41,200 nt of DNA from an uncultured Ruthenibacterium sp. (GTDB lineage Bacteria; Bacillota; Clostridia; Oscillospirales; Ruminococcaceae), in NCBI GenBank assembly GCA_944386565.1, contig CALXBO010000018.1:1-41200 (forward strand), given 5' to 3'. Positions within the stretch are counted from its first letter, which is position 1. The number at the start of each line of letters is the position of its first letter. Both the position numbers and the translations under genes were made by a program. This document shows, piece after piece, positions 16,675-25,281 of this stretch. The notes under the pieces are model-generated. The model was not told the DNA's origin, ran no database searches, and saw only the letters and a program-made list of their open reading frames with translations.

Positions 16675-18483
16675 ATGCTGAATCGAAAGTATTTTCCCTT
16701 CCAGCGCAACAACTACTATTTCGGAAAGCTGCTCACCGCGAAGGACTTTGAGGACGAGCAGCGCTACTTCAACGACAAGCGTCGTCTGGCCAACCGCCTG
16801 ACGGGCGCCAACGGCATCGTCGCCGGTCTCGGCGTCATCCGCGCGGACGACCACTCCATCGTCCTGCAGGCGGGCTGCGCCACCGACGCGTCCGGCCGCG
16901 AGATTGTCGTGCCGGAGACGAAGGTCGTCAAGCTGTCCACGATCGAGGGGTATTCGCAGCTCGCGTCGTCCACGGCGCTGCTGGGCATCCGCTACGACGA
17001 ACAGCCGGCCGAGGAAGTCTACGCCGTGATGAGCGACGAGGGCGCGCCGCGCTACAACCGCGTGCGCGAGCAGTACGTGCTCACGCTGCTCGACGAGGAC
17101 CTCGCGGCGGCCGTCCCGTCGCCGATGGACGACTTCGTCGAGACGACGGTGCTGTACGCCGACGCGGACGTCGAGATCGTCCAGCGCACGCCGAAGTTCG
17201 CCGCGCGCGGCTCGGCCGTGCGCGTCACGGCCACCGTCCGCCGCAAGGGCGCGGGCACGGGTGAGGTCTCGTTCGCGTACCGCATCGAAGCCCCCGGCTT
17301 TTCCGGCCCGGACGGCGCGGGCGCGGAGATCGCGTGCAACGGCATCCGCCTTGCGCAGGGCGAGGAGCACACCGCCGATGTGACGCTCTTCCCCGAGGAC
17401 TACCTCTGGGGCGGCGGAGCGGCGGCGCTCACGCTCAAGGACTTCGTCATCCGCCGCGGCGACGAAACGTTCGATCTCAACCGCACGCTGGAAGTGCCCG
17501 TCAAGCCCGTCGACCGCGACATCGAGAGCCAGTACCTCGCCTCGTACTACGAGAAGGCGATGGACACGCAGCTCGCCGAGAGTTACGACGAGCGCCTGTG
17601 GCTCGCGCGCGTGCGGCTCATCCGCCAGGGCACGGCGGTCATCATCGACTCCGTCGATCCCGCGCCGTGGGCTCAGTACAGCTACAACGCCCAGCAGATG
17701 ATGATGCTGCGCCGGCTCGAGGCGTACTATCCCGCAAACGTGCGCGCCGCGTCCGTGCAGGCCGCTCCCGCGGCCGGGACGGCGCGTCCCGGCGTGACGG
17801 CCGAGCGCGGCGAATCTGTGCGCACCACGTCGTGCGGCGTGTTCGACCTTCCCATCGGCATGGGGGCGGCCACGCGCGGGCCGGTCTTCTCCGACGAGAT
17901 CATGCACGGCCTCGGGCCGGGCCCGGTCTGCGTGCAGGTCGGCGTGGAGTACATCACAACGAACAGCGCGGGCGAGGCAAACGGCGAACTGCTTTTCGGC
18001 GACACGTCGATCTTCTCGGCCGACCGCGAGTCCACCGCCGCAGATCGCGCGTACCAGCTCACGACGGCCGTCAAGGTCCTGCCCGAGCGCGGCACGTTCA
18101 TCGTCGGCCTGCGCCTCGCGGAGGAGACGGGGCTCATCAGCCTGCGCATCCGGTGGTTCGCATTCCGCGCGGGCGAACTCGACAAGCAGTTCCAGCCCAG
18201 CCGCGCGGGCGAGCCGATGCTCCTCGTGAACCCCGACACGATCGTGCTCCAGCCCAAGACGACGGCGCACATCTCGCCGGTGTTCATCAACATGCCCGGC
18301 GAGGCGTGTACCTTCACGGTGACCGATCCCGAGGGCGGCAGCATCGACAACAACGGCACGTACACCGCCCCCGCACGCGAGGGCGTGTACGAGATCCGCA
18401 TCGAGGCGATGAGCGACCCGACGGTCTTCACCTACGCCTTTGCGATCGTCAGCCAGAAAAAGAAAGAGACCTCCGGCGAGTGA
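16675..18483 (+). CDS. CIS-locus protein with conserved NNYYFGKLL N-terminus and C-terminal Ig-like domain
   Basis: A 602-residue protein without signal peptide or membrane segment. The N-terminal 60 residues (FPFQRNNYYFGKLLTAKDF, then EQRYFNDKRRLANRLTGANGIVAGLGV) resemble a conserved segment I associate with proteins found in phage-tail-like gene clusters; its function is not established as far as I know. A beta-rich middle with a receptor-like organisation follows, and the last ~95 residues form an Ig-like domain with a GGSIDNNGTYTAP motif typical of bacterial Ig-type folds. It could be a structural accessory, fibre-like or host-binding part of the particle, filling the place of the missing tail fibre, or a scaffold linking CIS to the membrane module. 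The ATG has only a weak SD (AGGCGG). Function is inference. Confidence 0.88.
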   Translation: MLNRKYFPFQRNNYYFGKLLTAKDFEDEQRYFNDKRRLANRLTGANGIVAGLGVIRADDHSIVLQAGCATDASGREIVVPETKVVKLSTIEGYSQLASSTALLGIRYDEQPAEEVYAVMSDEGAPRYNRVREQYVLTLLDEDLAAAVPSPMDDFVETTVLYADADVEIVQRTPKFAARGSAVRVTATVRRKGAGTGEVSFAYRIEAPGFSGPDGAGAEIACNGIRLAQGEEHTADVTLFPEDYLWGGGAAALTLKDFVIRRGDETFDLNRTLEVPVKPVDRDIESQYLASYYEKAMDTQLAESYDERLWLARVRLIRQGTAVIIDSVDPAPWAQYSYNAQQMMMLRRLEAYYPANVRAASVQAAPAAGTARPGVTAERGESVRTTSCGVFDLPIGMGAATRGPVFSDEIMHGLGPGPVCVQVGVEYITTNSAGEANGELLFGDTSIFSADRESTAADRAYQLTTAVKVLPERGTFIVGLRLAEETGLISLRIRWFAFRAGELDKQFQPSRAGEPMLLVNPDTIVLQPKTTAHISPVFINMPGEACTFTVTDPEGGSIDNNGTYTAPAREGVYEIRIEAMSDPTVFTYAFAIVSQKKKETSGE

Positions 18484-18517
18484 GCCGGAGAAAGCCTGAA
18501 CGGAAGGGGGCGGCGCC

Positions 18518-19411
18518 ATGCTCGCCGTGCTGAATATGGACCTCGAGCCGGTGCGCGTGGTGCTGTCCAACGAGGTGAACCGCATCACCGTCTGCGAGGA
18601 CAGGCGGCGCGCGCAGGGCGGCCTGTACACGGTCGTCTCCGTGACGGCGCCGCACGCGCGGCGTGACGCGGCCCGTCTCACGGCGGCCGGGGCCTTCGGC
18701 GGCAGCGCCGACTTTGTCGGCAGCGCCGCGCTGGGAGACGCGCTCCACCTCGTATTCCGCTACCGCCCCGAGAGCCTTCTCGCGAGCCGCGAGAGCATCT
18801 ACGGCGTGGACTTTGTGCACCGGCGCACGATGGCGGCGAATTTCCTCGCCGCCGCGGCCGGGACGCAGCTGCCGCCCGACGCGGCGATGCTGCTCCTCGC
18901 GGGGCGCTGCATCAACCTCGGCGAGTCGGGCGAGGTGTACTTCAACTACTACCTCGACTTCGCCGACTACCGCCCCGAGACCACGCAGCCGGAGTTCTGC
19001 CGCGCGGCCGCCGCGTATGTGTTCGACATCCTGTGCCGCGACTACGCGCGCAGCGCCGGCGGCCAGATCCCGGACTATCCCGGCGAGCTGCAGGCGTTTT
19101 ACCGCAAGACGCAGGTGGGCGGCTTCACGTCGCTCGGCGCGCTGCTGGCGGCCGTGCGGGCCCTGCCCGACGCGCCGCGCCCGCCGCACCGCGGGCTGCG
19201 CCGCCTCTGGGACAGCATCCTCGCGCTGCTGGGCGTGATGAAAAAGCATTCGCTGGCCATTTTCCTCGCGCTGCTCGTGGGCGTGACGATCCTTTACGCC
19301 GCGTACCAGATCGCGATCCGCGTCTCGGCCGGCAACGCGGAAAAGGCCAACACCACCTACGGCGGGATGCAGACGATCGGTGACGTGACGCTCACCGACG
19401 CGAACGAATGA
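18518..19411 (+). CDS. Single-pass membrane protein with cytoplasmic N-terminal domain, possibly pseudokinase-like
   Basis: A 297-residue protein: a roughly 240-residue soluble N-terminal domain, basic residues just before a membrane helix at about 246-267, and a short 30-residue C-terminal tail predicted outside. The topology is like EssB/YukC of type VII secretion, whose cytoplasmic part is a pseudokinase. The segment around residues 95-150 (YGVDFVHRRTMAANFLAAAAG, CINLGESGEVYFNYYLDFADY) is loosely reminiscent of a kinase-lobe helix plus a degenerate catalytic region, but no HRD, DFG or P-loop is present. The pseudokinase idea is low-confidence inference. AAGGGGG precedes the ATG; the stop overlaps the region before the next start. 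It likely docks cytoplasmic CIS parts at the membrane. Confidence 0.85.
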   Translation: MLAVLNMDLEPVRVVLSNEVNRITVCEDRRRAQGGLYTVVSVTAPHARRDAARLTAAGAFGGSADFVGSAALGDALHLVFRYRPESLLASRESIYGVDFVHRRTMAANFLAAAAGTQLPPDAAMLLLAGRCINLGESGEVYFNYYLDFADYRPETTQPEFCRAAAAYVFDILCRDYARSAGGQIPDYPGELQAFYRKTQVGGFTSLGALLAAVRALPDAPRPPHRGLRRLWDSILALLGVMKKHSLAIFLALLVGVTILYAAYQIAIRVSAGNAEKANTTYGGMQTIGDVTLTDANE

Positions 19412-19434
19412 CCACAGGAAGAGGGGGACAAAGG

Positions 19435-22101
19435 GTGAAAAAAGCGGGCAGAGGCGTGATGACCCTGGCGCTGCTCCTGGCAGTATGCCTGACCGTGCTG
19501 CAGAACATACTGCCGTCGTTCCATGAGTTCGACAACATCGCTTCCATCCAGTATTCGAACGGGACCGCGCTCGTGGCGCAGTACCGCGGCAGCGGGCTGA
19601 CCGTGGAGCGCGTGACGCAACAGGGCGCCGTCACCGGGAGCTTTACGGTGGCGGGAAAGAGCGGCGGACGGCTCGTGTCGCTCAACGACATGGCCGTTGA
19701 CGCCGACGGCAACGTGTATCTGCTGCTCGAGTACTCCGACGCACTGACGGGCGAGGCGCAGAGTCAGGAACTGGCCGTGTACCGTATGGACCGGCTCGTG
19801 TTCAAAAAGACCGCCTCCCACGCGCTGGATTCCTCCGCGGGCGTGCGCTGGCGGTGGCTCTCGGTGACGAGCTCGGCCAGCGTCATGGGTACGACAGCGG
19901 ACGGAAAATCCGTCGTGCGCGACGTATACGACCTGTCGGCGCTCACTTCGCGCGGGCAGGCGGCGGCCAAGAGCAGCCGCACGTACGCGCTCGAAGACGG
20001 CGAGGGCATCTGGCGCGCTTGGGCGATGGGTTCGGCCACGGCGTACGTGTCCGGCTCGGGCAAGCTGTTTGTGTCCGATGAAAACGGCTCGGTCTCCGAG
20101 GCGTATCCCGCCCGCGTGCTCGACCGCGTGATGTATCCCGTCTTTGCGAGCCCCATCGACACCGAGACGATGTACATCGGCGAACAGGAGAGCGGCGACC
20201 TTCTCATCCTCGACGTCACGACGCGTGAGACGACCGTCGTGCTCGAGGGCAATCAGCCGTTCTCCGGCTCCGTCAGCTATACGCCCGCCGACCTCGTGGC
20301 CGCGTCTGTCTCGGACGGCTCCAACTTCGCGGGCGTGGTGAAGAACGAGGGCGAGGGAAGCTATGAGCTGATCCTTTGCGTGAGCGGGCAGGCACAGGCC
20401 GTCGCGGCCGTCCGCCCGTCCGTCGCGCGGCTGCTCGGCGCAGCGGTGCTGTGGCTGTTTGTCTGGCTGGCCGTGTGCACCGCGGCGCTCAGCCTTGTGC
20501 AGGCGGTGTTTCTGCGGCTCACGGCGCGCCGCACGCTCGTGACGCAGCTGATGACCACGGCGCTTCCCGTACTGGTGCTCGCGGTCGTGCTGTTCGGCGG
20601 TTTCTCGTACTACAACTACACGCAGTCCATCCGCGCGAGCTTTGAAAAGCAGGTCGTGGACGAGGGCAACATGCTGATGGCGCTGTTCGGCACCGAGAGC
20701 TTCGACGGCATCGAATATCCCTACGACTACTCCGGCGACGACTACGGATACCTTCTGTCCCAGATGAACACGCGCAGCGTCTACACGCGCACCGCGTATT
20801 ATGAGCGCAGCGCGCTGTTCACGGGCGTGGACCGCGACGCGCCGTGCTTCTATCCCTTCGGCGTGAACATGAACTCCGCGGCCGATGAACTGTATCTGAA
20901 AGCCGCGTACACCGGCACGGCCCAGACGGGCGTGCTGCGGGACAAGAACGGCGAGCGCCTCGTGTGCGTCACGCCGGTGGGCGGCGCGTCGAGCGGCACG
21001 GTGTACCTGCTCGAGACCGGCATCCTGATGGAGAACGTCCGCGCCTACACCCGCGCGTATCTCATCGCGTTCTGCGCGGTGGGCGCCGTGTTCCTCGCGG
21101 CCGTGAGCCTCGTGCTCGTGTACGTGTTCCGCCGCGTGCTGCGCCCGCTCACCGAGATCCGCAAGGGCCTCGAGCTCTTCGCGCAGGGCGACCGCACCGT
21201 GCGCCTCGAGGACTCCGGCTCGGCCGAGCTGTCGGGCATCGCCCGCGTGTTCAACCAGATGGCGGGAGACATCGACGTCCAGATCTACAACCTGCGCCGC
21301 ACCAGCGACACCTATTTCCGCTTCATCCCGCAGAAGGTGTTCCGCCTGCTCGGCAAGGAAAATCTCGGCGACCTCGACCTCTCCAGCGGCCAGCAGGCCT
21401 CGTACCACGTATTGAGCGTCGAGCTCGGCCTGCCCGCCCGCGCGACGAACGACGAGGCCAAGCGCCTGACCGACCGCTTCTTTTCCATCGTGGACGGCCT
21501 GTGCGAAGAGAACGGCGCGGTGCTCCTCACCGACAGCGTGAACCTGCGCCGGCTTCAGGTCATCTGCCCGGGCGGCGGGGAGAGCGCGGTGGACATCGCC
21601 CTCTCGGCGCTGTCGCGGCTCGATTCCTTCACCGCGACGCTGCCGGTGCAGAGCCGCGTGGACGCGTTCTTCCTCGTGCACCGCGCCGACGTGTTCTACG
21701 GCATCTGCGGCGATGAAAAGCGCCTTGTGCCCGCTGTGATCAGCGGCGAACTCGATTATCTCACCGAACAGGCCGGCGACCTGCGGCGCTATGCCAGCCG
21801 CCTTGTCGTCACGCGCGCCGCGCTCGAGGGCATGGACGGCGAGCACTACTTCCACCGCTACATCGGCTGCCCCGAGGGCGCCGACAGCGCAAAGTTCGGC
21901 CTGTACGACTTCTACGACTCCTGCACGCCCGAGGAGATCCGTCTCATCAACGAGACGAAGGCGACCTTCGACAAGGCGATGGAGCTGTACGAGGCGGGCC
22001 GCTGGTACGACGCGAAGAATATGTTCGCCGTCGTGCTGCGCGAGAACCAGTACGACAACGTATCCCGCACCTATATTTTCCGGTGCGAAAAGCATCTGTG
22101 A
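19435..22101 (+). CDS. Multi-pass HAMP sensor with degenerate class III adenylate/guanylate cyclase domain
   Basis: An 888-residue membrane sensor. Membrane helices lie near residues 3-26, 333-359, 371-396 and 541-566. The first extracellular region (27-332) is beta-rich with an NHL/propeller-like NDMAVDADGNVYLLLEY motif; the second (397-540) resembles a Cache/PAS-like sensor. A HAMP domain (PLTEIRKGLELFAQGD, then FNQMAGDI) follows, and the C-terminal cytoplasmic part starts RFIPQKVFRLLGKENLGD, the usual lead-in to class III cyclases, and ends in the TPR-like FDKAMELYEAGRWYDAKNMF tail also typical of that group. The first metal aspartate of the SDIRSFT-type motif is absent (LSVELGLP instead) and no GD-loop is visible, so it should be catalytically dead. 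GTG at 19435 has GAGGGGG seven bases upstream; an in-frame ATG at 19408 overlaps the preceding stop but lacks an SD. It probably transmits an external signal to the CIS by conformation. Confidence 0.9.
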   Translation: MKKAGRGVMTLALLLAVCLTVLQNILPSFHEFDNIASIQYSNGTALVAQYRGSGLTVERVTQQGAVTGSFTVAGKSGGRLVSLNDMAVDADGNVYLLLEYSDALTGEAQSQELAVYRMDRLVFKKTASHALDSSAGVRWRWLSVTSSASVMGTTADGKSVVRDVYDLSALTSRGQAAAKSSRTYALEDGEGIWRAWAMGSATAYVSGSGKLFVSDENGSVSEAYPARVLDRVMYPVFASPIDTETMYIGEQESGDLLILDVTTRETTVVLEGNQPFSGSVSYTPADLVAASVSDGSNFAGVVKNEGEGSYELILCVSGQAQAVAAVRPSVARLLGAAVLWLFVWLAVCTAALSLVQAVFLRLTARRTLVTQLMTTALPVLVLAVVLFGGFSYYNYTQSIRASFEKQVVDEGNMLMALFGTESFDGIEYPYDYSGDDYGYLLSQMNTRSVYTRTAYYERSALFTGVDRDAPCFYPFGVNMNSAADELYLKAAYTGTAQTGVLRDKNGERLVCVTPVGGASSGTVYLLETGILMENVRAYTRAYLIAFCAVGAVFLAAVSLVLVYVFRRVLRPLTEIRKGLELFAQGDRTVRLEDSGSAELSGIARVFNQMAGDIDVQIYNLRRTSDTYFRFIPQKVFRLLGKENLGDLDLSSGQQASYHVLSVELGLPARATNDEAKRLTDRFFSIVDGLCEENGAVLLTDSVNLRRLQVICPGGGESAVDIALSALSRLDSFTATLPVQSRVDAFFLVHRADVFYGICGDEKRLVPAVISGELDYLTEQAGDLRRYASRLVVTRAALEGMDGEHYFHRYIGCPEGADSAKFGLYDFYDSCTPEEIRLINETKATFDKAMELYEAGRWYDAKNMFAVVLRENQYDNVSRTYIFRCEKHL

Positions 22102-22132
22102 TGCATTCTGAAACGAAAGGGGGAGTGAGAGG

Positions 22133-23935
22133 GTGCTCAAACTTCTTTTGAGCGTGTTCAAGCGCCTCATCACTGCGGTGACGAGCCCGTTCCGCATGCT
22201 GCTCGTGCGCTTCCAGCGCCTGTTCAACGTCAACATCCTGACGGCGAAGCTCATCCCCCTGCTCACCAAAAAGGTCCGGGCGCTCATCACGCTCAAGCCC
22301 CAGTCCCAGAAGGACTATTTCAGCGTCGGGCGGTACTGGGTCTACAAAAAGCTGATGCTGACGGTGGTGTTCGTGCTGTGCGCGGGCGTGTTCCTCTACT
22401 TCACGATGTTCGCCCCGAAAGTGTCCACGCAGCCCGTGCAGCCCGAGCAGGTGCTCACGACCGTCACGTATGACTACGACGACATGGCGCTCGCGTCCTA
22501 CACCGGCACGGCCAACATCCGCGCCGCAGACGGAACGGTCGTCTACTCCGGCGACGTCGCGGCGGGCGTGTGCACAGGAACCGGCACGCTGTGGGATCTC
22601 AAGGGCCGCCTCGTGTACGAGGGAGGCTTTGGGGCAAACCGGTACAGCGGGCAGGGAACGCTGTACTGGACGTCCGGAAATGTGCGCTACACCGGCGAAT
22701 TTGCCGATAACAAGTTCAGCGGTGAGGGTACGCTCTACGCCGAGGACGGAGAGACGGTCGTCTACGCGGGCTCGTTCAAAAACGGTGTGCGCGACGGCGA
22801 CGGCAAGGCGTACAGCGAGACGGGCGCGCTGCTCTACGAGGGAGCCTTCTCCGAGGACGCGTACCACGGCACCGGAACGCTCTATTCCGAGGACGGGACC
22901 GTCCGCTACACCGGAGAATTCTTCCGGGGTCAGCCGCAGGGCGCCGGCACGCTGTACTCCGCGCAGGGGCGCGAGCTCTACACCGGCGCCGTGTACGACG
23001 GCAAGATCAACTACTCCGCGCTCGTGGGCGCGACACTCGCCGACCTCGAGGCCGCGTTCACCGAGACTCCGCGCATCTACTACACCGATGCGGCCAGCGT
23101 CTTCGTCTACGAAGAGGCGGGCGTCATCGTCACGATGGACTGCCGCGTCCGCGTGGATACGTGGGAAAACGAGAACGCGCAGTCGGACGAAAAAGATGTG
23201 CTCTACTATATGCCGACGGCGGCGAAGGGTTCGTCCGGCGTTATTCTGCTCGGCAGCACCGGCACGCAGGGCGTCTCGTTCGCCGCGGCGTCCCCCGGGC
23301 GCATCGAGATCTCGCACACGGCGACCATCCAGCCGGGCGGCGGCACATCTTCGTCCTCGTCCTCCGCGCCGTCCTCCGCATCTTCTTCGTCTTCTTCGTC
23401 GTCCTCCGCATCCTCGTCGTCTTCCGTCTCGTCCTCCTCGTCCTCGCAGAGCGCTTCATCCTCCGCACAGAGCGAGCCGCAGCAGCCTGAGTTTGTCGAG
23501 AAGAACCTCACGCTGTACTTTGAGATCGACTCGAACGTCTGGCAGGCCGAGGACACCCTCGACAAGACGAAGGTGTTCGTCAGCGCCGTGACGGTGTTCG
23601 GCGACAACGTCACGCAGGAGACGCTGCCCGAAGACGTCTACGAGGTGGACAAAGCGCCCTCGCTCGAGGACTGCGTGGCCATCCGCTGCCTGCGCGAGAC
23701 AACGCCCACCGCGTTCTCGAACGTCACGTTCCAGCTCGACGAGCAGAACAAGCTGTTCCTCGCGGTGAGCGGCATCAATCAGGCCAACCAGATCACGCGC
23801 TTCGGGCGCGACGCAAACGGCCTGACGTACGAATACTGCTATCCCTACACGGCCGCGGCCGAGAGTTCCGCCGAAAGCGATTCGGAGACGGAACAGGACG
23901 TGACGCCGATGTATTACACCATCCGAAAGGGGTGA
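22133..23935 (+). CDS. Single-pass membrane MORN-repeat protein with poly-serine linker
   Basis: A 600-residue protein. Residues 1-72 are basic and cytoplasmic, 74-95 form a membrane helix, and residues about 122-290 contain roughly seven MORN-like repeats (YSGQGTLYW, FSGEGTLYAEDG, YHGTGTLYSEDG and relatives), predicted outside the membrane. A mixed domain (290-400) is followed by a linker at about 405-448 that is almost entirely serine, then a C-terminal domain (455-600). MORN repeats usually bind lipids or act as protein scaffolds. The start is GTG, seven to eight bases after GAAAGGGGGAG. It lies between the degenerate cyclase sensor and the first particle gene (DUF4255), so it may join the particle to the envelope. 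No enzyme motif was seen. The role is inferred from position. Confidence 0.9.
   Translation: MLKLLLSVFKRLITAVTSPFRMLLVRFQRLFNVNILTAKLIPLLTKKVRALITLKPQSQKDYFSVGRYWVYKKLMLTVVFVLCAGVFLYFTMFAPKVSTQPVQPEQVLTTVTYDYDDMALASYTGTANIRAADGTVVYSGDVAAGVCTGTGTLWDLKGRLVYEGGFGANRYSGQGTLYWTSGNVRYTGEFADNKFSGEGTLYAEDGETVVYAGSFKNGVRDGDGKAYSETGALLYEGAFSEDAYHGTGTLYSEDGTVRYTGEFFRGQPQGAGTLYSAQGRELYTGAVYDGKINYSALVGATLADLEAAFTETPRIYYTDAASVFVYEEAGVIVTMDCRVRVDTWENENAQSDEKDVLYYMPTAAKGSSGVILLGSTGTQGVSFAAASPGRIEISHTATIQPGGGTSSSSSSAPSSASSSSSSSSSASSSSSVSSSSSSQSASSSAQSEPQQPEFVEKNLTLYFEIDSNVWQAEDTLDKTKVFVSAVTVFGDNVTQETLPEDVYEVDKAPSLEDCVAIRCLRETTPTAFSNVTFQLDEQNKLFLAVSGINQANQITRFGRDANGLTYEYCYPYTAAAESSAESDSETEQDVTPMYYTIRKG
23346..23470 (+). 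repeat. Poly-serine codon tract in the MORN gene
   Basis: About 40 serine codons, mainly TCC, TCG and TCT with occasional GCC/GCA alanine, run almost without break. The DNA is an imperfect TCN microsatellite. Slippage in multiples of three would change linker length without breaking the frame. Confidence 0.8.
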
Positions 23936-23941
23936 CGGAAC

Positions 23942-24520
23942 ATGGCTGATTTTTCCGTGGTGGCCGACGTGAGCGCGGCGCTCATCAAGCTGCTGCGCAC
24001 GCAGATGTGCCCCGTTCCGGTCAGCGCGCCGGAGTCCATCCGGCTGGCCGCGCCCGGCGAAAAGAACAGCGATTTCCAGCTCGGACTGTACCTCTACGAC
24101 ATGCGCGAACTCAGCGAATACCGCTCGGGAACAGTGCAGCGCGGCGCGGACAACATCCGCCGCCGCCCGCCGAAACCGCTGACGCTGAACTACGTGCTGT
24201 TTCTGAACAGCAAGGCGCAGATCGCGGCGGGCGCGGAGGCCGAGCAGCGCATCCTCGGCCGCGCGCTTCAGGTGCTGACGGACTATCCCACCGTCGACGT
24301 CAACGAGGCGCACCCGTTCTCGGGCGAGATCGAGGAGCAGGCCGCCGTCACGCTGCTGCCGCTGAGCTTCGAGGAAAAGACGAAGCTCTGGTCGGCGCTC
24401 AGCCAGCCGTATCAGCTCGGCATATTCTTTTCCGTCTCGCCGCTGATGCTCTCGTCCCGCCGCGAAGAACCGTTCACCCGCGTGCGCGAGATCGAAGTGC
24501 GGGGCACTTCGCCCCGCTGA
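23942..24520 (+). CDS. DUF4255 family protein (Afp16/Pvc16-like sheath/tube terminator)
   Basis: A 192-residue soluble protein of the DUF4255 (Pvc16_N) family, which caps the distal end of the tube and sheath in eCIS particles and is a marker of this lineage. Typical features are the N-terminal FSVVADVSAALIKLLR, the acidic-aromatic DFQLGLYLYDMRE, the PPKPLTLNYVLFL strand pair and the GRALQVLTDYPTV helix. In cyanobacterial membrane-attached CIS, the Cis16 homologue has extra membrane segments; none is visible here, so any membrane tether must come from another protein, such as those encoded just upstream. AAGGGG precedes the ATG, six bases after the MORN gene. This is the first clearly structural particle gene in the operon. 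Confidence 0.93.
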   Translation: MADFSVVADVSAALIKLLRTQMCPVPVSAPESIRLAAPGEKNSDFQLGLYLYDMRELSEYRSGTVQRGADNIRRRPPKPLTLNYVLFLNSKAQIAAGAEAEQRILGRALQVLTDYPTVDVNEAHPFSGEIEEQAAVTLLPLSFEEKTKLWSALSQPYQLGIFFSVSPLMLSSRREEPFTRVREIEVRGTSPR

Positions 24521-24546
24521 GAGCGGGGACACCACGAAAGGAGCGG

Positions 24547-25281
24547 ATGCGATTGATCAAAATTTCCATGCGCTTTGCCCTTCTTCTGAAGGACGACTTC
24601 AGCGGGGCCACCGTCGCGGGGGCCGGACAGCGCTTTCTCGTGGACGGCCGCCCCGTGACGCCCGTGCGCAAGCCGGACGGGTTCTACGTCTTCCTCGCGG
24701 AGCCGAACGAACGCCCGAAGCCGAAGACGGTCTGGCGTGTCACGGTCGAGAGCGCGCACTACGAGACGCGCACCGTCCGCATCCGGGCGGATACGCTGGA
24801 GGAAAACGGTGCGCTGTACATCGTGCAGCTCTACCGCAAACCGCACAGCGGCTTTTCCGACTGCCGCTGGATGGAGGCCGAGGCTGTGCCCGGAATCCTC
24901 GCCGTCGCGCTCATCGACGGCGGCGACGCGCCGCTGTCGCTGCGCGGGCTGTCGGAGGACGGCCGCGCGCTGCGGCTGGCCGGATACAGCGCGGCAAACC
25001 TGTTGTGGCGGCGCGTGTACGTCGGAAAAGGGAGAAGGGCCGAGCTCTTCACGCTCACCGGCCGCACCGCCGAGGGCGCGTACACGCTCGACCGCGCGGC
25101 GCGCTGGCCCCACGAGCCGGGCGAGCCGGTGCTTCTCGCAGCCTGCGCCCCGGCCGACGCATCCGGTCTGTGCCGCATCCCGCTCCGCCCGGAGTGGGAA
25201 AACGCGGAGAAAACCATTCTGGCTTATGATGAGGAGGCGATGCGATGGCGGGCAACCTCGTGTGCTCGGGCGCGCAGATGA
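24547..25281 (+). CDS. Unrecognised protein with N-terminal carboxypeptidase-regulatory-like beta-sandwich
   Basis: A 244-residue protein I cannot assign. The first ~105 residues (FLVDGRPVTPVRKPDGFYVFL, then VWRVTVESAHYETRTVRI) look like a transthyretin/carboxypeptidase-regulatory-like beta-sandwich. The C-terminal half includes GYSAANLLWRRVYVG and ends with a basic tail. The start is uncertain: ATG at 24547 is only three bases after AAAGGAG, whereas an in-frame TTG at 24553 has better spacing of nine. It overlaps the PAAR-like gene by 37 bases in another frame. Its place between the cap protein and the tip protein suggests a particle-linked job, for example an adaptor for the PAAR-like tip or a small effector. 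That is inference. Confidence 0.8.
   Translation: MRLIKISMRFALLLKDDFSGATVAGAGQRFLVDGRPVTPVRKPDGFYVFLAEPNERPKPKTVWRVTVESAHYETRTVRIRADTLEENGALYIVQLYRKPHSGFSDCRWMEAEAVPGILAVALIDGGDAPLSLRGLSEDGRALRLAGYSAANLLWRRVYVGKGRRAELFTLTGRTAEGAYTLDRAARWPHEPGEPVLLAACAPADASGLCRIPLRPEWENAEKTILAYDEEAMRWRATSCARARR

Noticed and set aside
14047..18681. 1544-codon open frame on the minus strand across the giant gene and its neighbours
   Set aside because: Arg/Asp/His/Val-rich composition with no recognisable domain, antisense to genes with clear family motifs; typical shadow frame of GC-rich DNA.
19408..19434. ATG at 19408 as start of the sensor gene
   Set aside because: No SD and adds a polar segment before the first membrane helix; GTG at 19435 has a well-placed SD. 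Kept as alternative.
23346..23470. CRISPR-like repeat
   Set aside because: Codon-scale serine microsatellite without spacers; fully inside a coding frame.
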